64,000 bases of DNA from the NCBI RefSeq assembly GCF_009759665.1, contig NZ_WQNE01000012.1:62001-126000 (forward strand). Reading direction: 5' to 3'. Of this stretch, positions 57,863 through 64,000 are shown one piece after another. The notes below the pieces were generated by a model. It was not told the origin of the DNA. It was given only the letters and a program-made list of their open reading frames with translations, and searched no databases. The position numbers and the translations under genes are program-made. The stretch comes from Bradyrhizobium cajani (lineage in GTDB: Bacteria; Pseudomonadota; Alphaproteobacteria; Rhizobiales; Xanthobacteraceae). The first letter of the stretch is position 1, and every line of letters begins with the position of its first letter.

Positions 57863-59749
57863 ATGACGCAGATGTCACGCCGCCATGTCCTGGCCTTGGG
57901 TGTCGGCGGCACCCTCGGCGTGTCCCTTGGTGCGCCGCTGATGCGCGGTGCGCGTGCATCGGAGGCCGGGACCGAGGCTCACGGCATGTCCGCGTTCGGC
58001 GATCTGAAATATCCCGCCGACTTCCACCATTTCGACTACGTCAATGTCGGCGCGCCGAAGGGAGGCGCGTTCTCCCTCATTCCGTCGGTGCGCGCCTACA
58101 ATCAGTCCTACCAGACCTTCAACTCGCTCAACGCCTTCATTCTCAAGGGCGACGGCGCGCAAGGCATGGACATGACGTTCGCGCCGCTGATGGTGCGGGC
58201 GAATGACGAGCCGGACGCGATGTACGGGCTCGCGGCCAAATCCGTGGAGATATCGCCGGACAGGCTGGTCTATCGCTTCACGATGCGGCCCGAGGCGAAA
58301 TTCCACGACGGCACCAGGCTCACTGCGCACGACGCTGCGTTCTCGCTGACGGCGCTGAAGACCAAGGGCCATCCGCTGATCATCGTGCAGATGCGCGACA
58401 TGGTGAGCGCGGAAGCGATCGACGATGCGACGCTGGTTGTCACCTTCGCCAAGGGACGCGCACGCGACGTGCCGCTCTATGTCGCGGGCCTGCCGATCTT
58501 CTCGAAGGCGTATTATGCGTCTCGTCCGTTCGACGAGTCGTCGCTGGAGATCCCGCTGGGTTCCGGTCCCTACAAGGTGGGCAGGTTCGAGGTCAATCGC
58601 TACATCGAATTCGAGCGTGTGAAGGACTGGTGGGCCGCCGATCTGCCGGTTTGTCGCGGCAGCTACAATTTCGATGTCGTGCGCTACGAATTCTATCGCG
58701 ACCGCGACGTCGCCTTCGAGGGTTTTACCGGCAAGAACTATCTCTACCGCGAGGAGTTCACCTCCCGCATCTGGGCGACGCGCTACGACTTTCCGGCCGT
58801 GAAGGACGGTCGCGTCAAGCTGGAGGTCGTGCCCGACGATACGCCGTCCGGTGCGCAGGGCTGGTTCATCAACACCCGGCGCGACAAATTCAAAGACCCG
58901 CGCGTGCGCGAGGCCCTGATCAACGCCTTCGACTTCGAATGGACCAACAAGACCATCATGTACGGCGCCTATGCCCGTACGGTGTCGCCATTCCAGAATT
59001 CCGACCTGATGGCGGGCAACGGGCCTCCGTCGCTGGAAGAGCTGAAGCTGCTGGAGCCGTTTCGCGGCCAGGTCCCCGATGAGGTGTTCGCGGCGCCTTT
59101 CACGCCGCCGGCTTCCGACGGCTCCGGGCAGGACCGCAGCCTGTTGCGCAAGGCACAGCAACTGCTGAACGAGGCCGGCGTGCCCATTAAGGATGGCAAG
59201 CGGGTGCTGCCGAACGGCGAGGTCTTCAGGATCGAGTTCCTGCTGGACGAGCCCTCGTTCCAGCCGCACCATGCGCCCTACATCAAGAATCTGGCGACGC
59301 TCGGCATCGAAGCGAGCGTGCGCCTCGTCGATGCCGTGCAACACAAGGCGCGCCAGGAAGATTTCGACTTCGACATGACGATCCAGCGCTTCAGCATGTC
59401 GGCGACGCCGGGCGACGCCATGCGCGCGTTCTTCTCCTCGCAGGTCGCGAACACCAAGGGCTCGTACAATCTCGCCGGCGTCGCCAACCCGGCCATCGAT
59501 GCCATGATCGAGAAGATCATGGCGGCCGATAGCCGCGAAGAGCTGACCGTCGCCTGTCGTGCCTTCGATCGGCTGTTCCGCGCCGGTCGCTACTGGGTGC
59601 CGCAATGGTATAACAAGACGCACCGGCTGGCTTATTGGGACCAGTTCGGCCATCCACAGAAGCTGCCGCGTTATGCCAATGGCGTGGGCGCGCCCGATAT
59701 CTGGTGGCATGAACCCGCCAAGGCGGCCAAGCTCGAGCAGTCGAAATAG
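57863..59749 (+). CDS. Extracellular solute-binding protein family 5, YejA-like (copy 2)
   Basis: 628 residues from the ATG at 57863. A GTG overlapping the previous stop (57845) is an alternative. The twin-arginine motif SRRHVLALGVGG opens a signal that ends near RARASEAG. The mature part parallels copy 1 (GDLKYPADFHHFDYVNVGAPKGG; MRPEAKFHDGTRLTAHDAAFSLTALK; IPLGSGPYKVGRF; VPQWYNKTHRLAYWDQFGHPQKLPRYANG). The copies differ widely in the middle, so ligand specificity has probably diverged. It lies 14 nt after copy 1. Confidence 0.9.
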   Translation: MTQMSRRHVLALGVGGTLGVSLGAPLMRGARASEAGTEAHGMSAFGDLKYPADFHHFDYVNVGAPKGGAFSLIPSVRAYNQSYQTFNSLNAFILKGDGAQGMDMTFAPLMVRANDEPDAMYGLAAKSVEISPDRLVYRFTMRPEAKFHDGTRLTAHDAAFSLTALKTKGHPLIIVQMRDMVSAEAIDDATLVVTFAKGRARDVPLYVAGLPIFSKAYYASRPFDESSLEIPLGSGPYKVGRFEVNRYIEFERVKDWWAADLPVCRGSYNFDVVRYEFYRDRDVAFEGFTGKNYLYREEFTSRIWATRYDFPAVKDGRVKLEVVPDDTPSGAQGWFINTRRDKFKDPRVREALINAFDFEWTNKTIMYGAYARTVSPFQNSDLMAGNGPPSLEELKLLEPFRGQVPDEVFAAPFTPPASDGSGQDRSLLRKAQQLLNEAGVPIKDGKRVLPNGEVFRIEFLLDEPSFQPHHAPYIKNLATLGIEASVRLVDAVQHKARQEDFDFDMTIQRFSMSATPGDAMRAFFSSQVANTKGSYNLAGVANPAIDAMIEKIMAADSREELTVACRAFDRLFRAGRYWVPQWYNKTHRLAYWDQFGHPQKLPRYANGVGAPDIWWHEPAKAAKLEQSK

Positions 59750-59751
59750 CC

Positions 59752-60861
59752 ATGAGCGCCTATATCGCCCGTCGCATCCTTCTGATGATCCCGACCCTGC
59801 TCGGGATCCTCTTCGTGTCCTTCGTCGTGGTGCAGTTCGCGCCGGGCGGCCCGGTCGAACGCGTGATTGCGCAGCTCTCGGGAGCCGATACCGGCGGGAC
59901 CTCGCGCATTTCGGGCGGCGGCGACTTTGCGCAGCGCGCGCCGGGGCAGGTCGGCGCCGGTGGCGATGCCATCAACTCGAAATACCGCGGTGCGCAGGGG
60001 CTCGACCCTGATTTCATCAAGAAGCTCGAGGCGCAGTTCGGCTTCGACAAGCCGGCGCCGGAACGTTTCGCACTGATGGTGTGGAATTTCGCCCGCTTCG
60101 ATTTCGGCAAGAGCTATTTCCGCGACGTCAGCGTGCTTCAGCTGATCAAGGAGAAGCTGCCGGTCTCGATCTCGCTTGGCCTCTGGCTGACGCTGATCAC
60201 CTATCTGATCTCGATTCCGCTCGGCATCCGCAAGGCGGTGAAGGACGGCACGCGTTTTGACACCTGGACGTCGACCGTGCTCGTGCTGGGCTATGCCATT
60301 CCCGGCTTTCTGTTCGCGATCCTCCTGATCATCCTGTTTGCCGGCGGCTCCTTCTTCAACTGGTTCCCGCTGCGCGGACTGACCTCGGACGGCTGGTCGC
60401 AATTTCCCTGGTACTGGAAGATCGTCGATTACTTCTGGCATCTTACGCTGCCGCTGATTGCCATGGGGCTCGGCGCGTTCACCACCATGACGTTCCTGAC
60501 CAAGAACTCGTTCCTGGACGAAATCCGCAAGCAATACGTGATGACCGCGCGCGCCAAGGGGTGCAGCGAGGGCCGGGTGCTTTACGGCCATGTCTTCCGC
60601 AACGCGATGCTGATCGTGATCGCCGGATTTCCCGGGACCTTCATCCACGCCTTCTTTTCGGGCTCGCTTCTGATCGAGACCATCTTCTCGCTGGACGGGC
60701 TGGGACTGCTCAGCTTCGAGAGCGTGCTCAACCGCGACTATCCCGTGGTGTTCGGCACGCTCTACATTTTTTCGTTGGTCGGCCTCGTGATCAACCTGAT
60801 CTCCGACCTGACCTATATGTGGATCGACCCCCGGATCGATTTCGAGGCGCGGGAGGTCTGA
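59752..60861 (+). CDS. yejB: ABC transporter permease, YejB family
   Basis: 369 residues, 2 nt after the second binding protein gene. The N-terminus SAYIARRILLMIPTLLGILFVSFVVVQFAPGGPVERV is diagnostic of YejB. A periplasmic insert (SGADTGGTSRISGGG...DPDFIKKLEAQFGFDKPAPERFALMVWNFARFDFGKSYF) and the cytoplasmic coupling segment YVMTARAKGCSEGRVLYGHVFRNAM follow. It forms the inner-membrane channel with YejE for uptake of peptides or microcin C-like compounds. Confidence 0.95.
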   Translation: MSAYIARRILLMIPTLLGILFVSFVVVQFAPGGPVERVIAQLSGADTGGTSRISGGGDFAQRAPGQVGAGGDAINSKYRGAQGLDPDFIKKLEAQFGFDKPAPERFALMVWNFARFDFGKSYFRDVSVLQLIKEKLPVSISLGLWLTLITYLISIPLGIRKAVKDGTRFDTWTSTVLVLGYAIPGFLFAILLIILFAGGSFFNWFPLRGLTSDGWSQFPWYWKIVDYFWHLTLPLIAMGLGAFTTMTFLTKNSFLDEIRKQYVMTARAKGCSEGRVLYGHVFRNAMLIVIAGFPGTFIHAFFSGSLLIETIFSLDGLGLLSFESVLNRDYPVVFGTLYIFSLVGLVINLISDLTYMWIDPRIDFEAREV

Positions 60862-62039
60862 TGACGATCACCGCTCCGACGCCGATCGAGACCACGACCC
60901 AGTCTCCGCTGGGCGAGATCGTTCCGATCACGCGCAAGCCGTTTGCCCCTTCGCCGCTCAACAGGCGGCGATGGCAGAACTTCAAGGCCAACCGCCGCGG
61001 CTACTGGTCGTTCTGGATATTCATCGCCCTGTTCGTGATCTCGCTGTTCGCTGAGCTGATCGCCAATGATCGGCCCTTCCTGATCAAATTCGACGGCCGC
61101 CTCTATTGGCCGGCCTTCGTCACCTATTCGGAGACGACCTTCGGCGGCGATTTCGAGACGGCGGCCGATTACCGCGACCCCTACTTGCAGAAGCTCATCA
61201 AGGACAAGGGCGGCACCATTGTCTGGCCGCTGATCCGTTACTCCTACGACACCCACAATCTCGACCTGCCGACGCCGGCGCCGTCGCCGCCAACCTGGAT
61301 GCTGACGGAGAAGCAGTGCCAGCCGGTGGTGGAGAAGAAGGGGCTGAAGAGCTGCCGCGATCTCGAATACAACTGGCTCGGCACCGACGATCAGGGCCGC
61401 GACGTGGTGGCGCGGCTGATCTACGGCTTCCGCATCTCGGTGCTGTTCGGCCTTTGCCTCACCATCGTCTCATCCGTCATCGGCATCGCAGCGGGCGCGG
61501 TGCAGGGCTACTTCGGCGGCCGGGTCGACCTCATCTTCCAGCGCTTCATCGAGATCTGGACCGCCATTCCCTCGCTTTACCTGCTCCTGATCCTGTCCTC
61601 GGTCCTCGTGCCCGGCTTCTTCGTGCTGCTCGGCATCCTGTTGCTGTTCTCCTGGGTCTCGCTGGTCGGCCTCGTGCGGGCCGAGTTCCTGCGCGGCCGC
61701 AACTTCGAATACATCCAGGCGGCGCGGGCGCTCGGCGTCTCCAACCCGGTCATCATGTTCCGCCATTTGCTGCCGAACGCGATGGTCGCGACCATGACGT
61801 TCCTGCCCTTCATCGTGTCGAGTTCCGTGATGACACTGACGGCGCTGGATTTTCTGGGCTTCGGCTTGCCACCGGGATCGCCCTCGCTCGGCGAATTGCT
61901 GTCGCAGGCCAAATCCAACGTGCAGGCACCTTGGCTCGGCTTCTCCGGCTTCTTCTCGGTCGCGATCATGCTGTCGCTCTTGATCTTCATCGGCGAAGCC
62001 GTGCGCGACGCCTTCGATCCGCGCAAGACGTTCAGGTAG
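60861..62039 (+). CDS. yejE: ABC transporter permease, YejE family
   Basis: 392 residues from the ATG at 60861, which overlaps the yejB TGA by one base. The N-terminus has SPLNRRRWQNFKANRRGYWSFWIFIALFVISLFAELIANDRPFLI, the YejE opening. A large periplasmic loop with KQCQPVVEKKGLKSCRDLEYNWLGTDDQGRDVVARLIYG leads into the permease core and coupling helix EYIQAARALGVSNPVIMFRHLLPN. It is about 50 residues longer than E. coli YejE, mainly at the N-terminal tail. Confidence 0.95.
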   Translation: MTITAPTPIETTTQSPLGEIVPITRKPFAPSPLNRRRWQNFKANRRGYWSFWIFIALFVISLFAELIANDRPFLIKFDGRLYWPAFVTYSETTFGGDFETAADYRDPYLQKLIKDKGGTIVWPLIRYSYDTHNLDLPTPAPSPPTWMLTEKQCQPVVEKKGLKSCRDLEYNWLGTDDQGRDVVARLIYGFRISVLFGLCLTIVSSVIGIAAGAVQGYFGGRVDLIFQRFIEIWTAIPSLYLLLILSSVLVPGFFVLLGILLLFSWVSLVGLVRAEFLRGRNFEYIQAARALGVSNPVIMFRHLLPNAMVATMTFLPFIVSSSVMTLTALDFLGFGLPPGSPSLGELLSQAKSNVQAPWLGFSGFFSVAIMLSLLIFIGEAVRDAFDPRKTFR

Positions 62040-62043
62040 TCCG

Positions 62044-63681
62044 ATGGACGCGATCAACCAGCCCCTGCTCAGCGTGCGCGACCTCTCGGTGGCCTTCCAC
62101 CAGGGCGGCGCCACCACGGTCGCGGTCGACAAGGTCTCGTTCCAGATCAAGCGCGGCGAATGCGTGGCGCTGGTCGGCGAGTCCGGCTCCGGCAAGTCGG
62201 TCAGCGCGCTCTCGATCCTGAAGCTATTGCCTTATCCGAACGCTTCGCATCCTTCGGGCAGCATCCGCTTCAAGGGGCAGGAACTGATCGATCAGTCCGA
62301 GCAGCAGATGCGGGAGATCCGCGGCAGCGACATCTCCATCATCTTCCAGGAGCCGATGACCTCGCTCAATCCGCTGCACACGATCGAGGCGCAGATCGGC
62401 GAGATCATCCAGCTGCACAATCCGACCAGCAATGCCGAGGCGCGCAAGCGGACGCTGGAGCTGCTGACCCAGGTCGGCATCCCCGAGCCCGAAACGCGGC
62501 TGAAGAGTTATCCGCACCAGCTCTCCGGCGGCCAGCGCCAGCGCGTGATGATCGCGATGGCGCTCGCCAACGAGCCGGATCTGTTGATTGCGGACGAGCC
62601 GACCACGGCGCTCGACGTCACCGTGCAGGCGCAGATCCTGGCGCTGCTCGCCGAGATCCGCGCGCGGCTCGGCATGAGCCTGCTCTTCATCACCCACGAT
62701 CTCGGCATCGTACGCCGCATCGCCGATCATGTCTGTGTCATGAAGAACGGCGAGATCGTCGAGCAGGGGCCGGTCGAGCAGGTCTTCAGGACCCCGAAAC
62801 ATCCCTATACGCGCGATCTGCTCGCGGCGGAGCCGAAGCCCGATCCGGCGCCGCCGCAGCCCGGTGCGCCGGTGGTGATGTCGGCCAATGATTTGAAAGT
62901 GTGGTTCCCGATCAAGCGCGGCCTGATGCGCAAGACCGTGGGTCACATCAAGGCGGTCGACGGCGTCAATGTCGCCGTGCGCAAGGGCGAGACGCTCGGC
63001 GTCGTCGGCGAATCCGGCTCGGGCAAGACCACGCTGGGGCTGGCGCTGTTGCGGCTGATTTCCTCGAACGGACGCATCGTGTTCCTGGGCAATGACATCC
63101 AGGGCCTCCGCTTCAAGGAGATGCGGCCCTATCGACGCGACATGCAGATCGTGTTCCAGGATCCGTTCGGTTCGCTCAGCCCGCGCATGTCGGTCGCGGA
63201 CATCGTTGCCGAAGGCCTGTCCGTGCATCAGCCAAACCTGTCGCGCGAGGAGCGCGAGGCGCGCGTCGTCAAGGCGCTCGAGGACGTCGGGCTGAAGCCG
63301 GATACGCGCTACCGCTATCCGCACGAATTCTCCGGCGGCCAGCGCCAGCGCATCAGCATCGCACGCGCGGTGGTGCTGGAGCCGGATTTCGTCGTGCTGG
63401 ACGAGCCGACCAGCGCGCTCGACATGCTGTTCCAGGCGCAGATGGTCGATCTCCTGCGAGAACTCCAGCGCAAGCGCGATCTCACCTACATGTTCATCTC
63501 GCACGACCTGCGCGTCGTCGCCTCGCTCGCCAGCCACCTCATCGTGATGCGCGGCGGCAAGGTGGTCGAGGAAGGCCAGGCCGCCGAGCTCTTCAAGAAC
63601 CCGAAGACCGATTACACCCGCGCGCTGTTCGCCGCGGCGTTCCGGCTGGAGACGGCCGGGAACGGCTCGGTGGCGACCTAG
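62044..63681 (+). CDS. yejF: ABC transporter ATP-binding protein with two nucleotide-binding domains, YejF family
   Basis: 545 residues with two complete ATPase cassettes in tandem. First cassette: GESGSGKSVSALSIL, LSGGQRQRVMIAMAL, LLIADEPTTALDVT. Second: GESGSGKTTLGLALL, FSGGQRQRISIARAV, FVVLDEPTSALDM. An oligopeptide-type C-terminal segment follows the first (FRTPKHPYTRDLLAAEP). This two-in-one architecture is the YejF form. Energises YejB-YejE. Last gene of the operon, 4 nt after yejE. Confidence 0.95.
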   Translation: MDAINQPLLSVRDLSVAFHQGGATTVAVDKVSFQIKRGECVALVGESGSGKSVSALSILKLLPYPNASHPSGSIRFKGQELIDQSEQQMREIRGSDISIIFQEPMTSLNPLHTIEAQIGEIIQLHNPTSNAEARKRTLELLTQVGIPEPETRLKSYPHQLSGGQRQRVMIAMALANEPDLLIADEPTTALDVTVQAQILALLAEIRARLGMSLLFITHDLGIVRRIADHVCVMKNGEIVEQGPVEQVFRTPKHPYTRDLLAAEPKPDPAPPQPGAPVVMSANDLKVWFPIKRGLMRKTVGHIKAVDGVNVAVRKGETLGVVGESGSGKTTLGLALLRLISSNGRIVFLGNDIQGLRFKEMRPYRRDMQIVFQDPFGSLSPRMSVADIVAEGLSVHQPNLSREEREARVVKALEDVGLKPDTRYRYPHEFSGGQRQRISIARAVVLEPDFVVLDEPTSALDMLFQAQMVDLLRELQRKRDLTYMFISHDLRVVASLASHLIVMRGGKVVEEGQAAELFKNPKTDYTRALFAAAFRLETAGNGSVAT

Positions 63682-63756
63682 CCGTCATCCGGGCGTGCGA
63701 CGACGCGACGCCCGGAGCGTTTCGCAAAAGGCTGCACCTGACAAGTCGCGTTGATT

Positions 63757-63984
63757 TTACGCGGCGCGTTCCTTGTCTGACGGTTCCTCGATCTTGGTCG
63801 CAGTTTCTTCCAACCGCTTTTCGTAACTGGCCTCGATCCTCTCGATACTATCGGCCCACATCCTCAGCATCGAGACCTGAAAGTGCATCATCGGCTTCAG
63901 GGCGTTCATGCCGATTGCTGTCGCTGCGGCGATGCGCCGTTGCTGGTCGCGTGCGAAACGGTCTGCATTGGTACTGTCTGCCAT
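63757..63984 (-). CDS. Small hypothetical protein, helical
   Basis: 75 residues, preceded by AAGGAG at good spacing, so very likely translated. The sequence is one long amphipathic helix pattern (FQVSMLRMWADSIERIEASYEKRLEETATKIEE) resembling short phasin-like proteins, but I recognise no diagnostic motif. It faces the end of the yej operon. Function unknown. Confidence 0.7.
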   Translation of the reverse strand: MADSTNADRFARDQQRRIAAATAIGMNALKPMMHFQVSMLRMWADSIERIEASYEKRLEETATKIEEPSDKERAA

Positions 63985-64000
63985 GCTGTTCGCTCCTTCG

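Overview
The window is high-GC DNA with dense, strongly G/C-third-position coding and many short palindromic intergenic repeats. The gene content points to Bradyrhizobium or a close relative in the Nitrobacteraceae (Rhodopseudomonas-like). The best pointers are a 184-residue membrane-anchored cytochrome c of the CycM type, a hydroxycinnamate locus resembling the cou locus of R. palustris, and an operon with the gene order of the R. palustris pim dicarboxylate operon. I saw no rRNA, tRNA, CRISPR array, phage or insertion-sequence transposase. It reads as chromosomal, catabolism-rich sequence.

Region 1 (1-17.7 kb) is an aromatic-acid locus. A minus-strand operon encodes a crotonase, a feruloyl/coumaroyl-CoA synthetase, a 3-hydroxyacyl-CoA-dehydrogenase-like SDR, a 4-hydroxybenzoyl-CoA-type thioesterase and a periplasmic binding protein. 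Next comes a TRAP transporter (DctPQM) with a DUF3237 protein. Divergent from it is pobA (4-hydroxybenzoate to protocatechuate), which starts at TTG. After a thioesterase, a LysR regulator and a flavin-binding protein come the permease and ATPase genes of a branched-chain-type ABC importer, including a fused LivM-LivG polypeptide. A divergent MarR regulator ends the locus. GTTAT/ATAAC half-site operators recur in the intergenic regions, which suggests one regulon.

Region 2 (17.8-38.2 kb) is a dicarboxylate/fatty-acid locus. On the minus strand are an IclR regulator, LivG-LivF-LivH-LivM and four tandem paralogous binding proteins, three of them followed by strong terminators, then a glycerate 2-kinase. 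Divergent on the plus strand is a pimFABCD-like beta-oxidation operon plus an SDR. A near-perfect 19-bp IclR-type palindrome lies between the two arms. Repeat elements occupy four of the five junctions inside the plus-strand operon.

Region 3 (38.2-47 kb) holds an SGNH-like/MBOAT acyltransferase pair, glpK and a GNAT gene. It also holds a detached second copy of the last 234 codons of glpK, then a lineage-specific hypothetical, a GST and a Sel1-repeat protein. Region 4 (47-55.7 kb) is core metabolism: metH-metF, a luciferase-like monooxygenase, pheA-kdsB and divergent cycM. Region 5 (55.9-63.7 kb) is a YejABEF-type peptide importer with two consecutive YejA-like binding proteins. A small minus-strand hypothetical gene closes the window.
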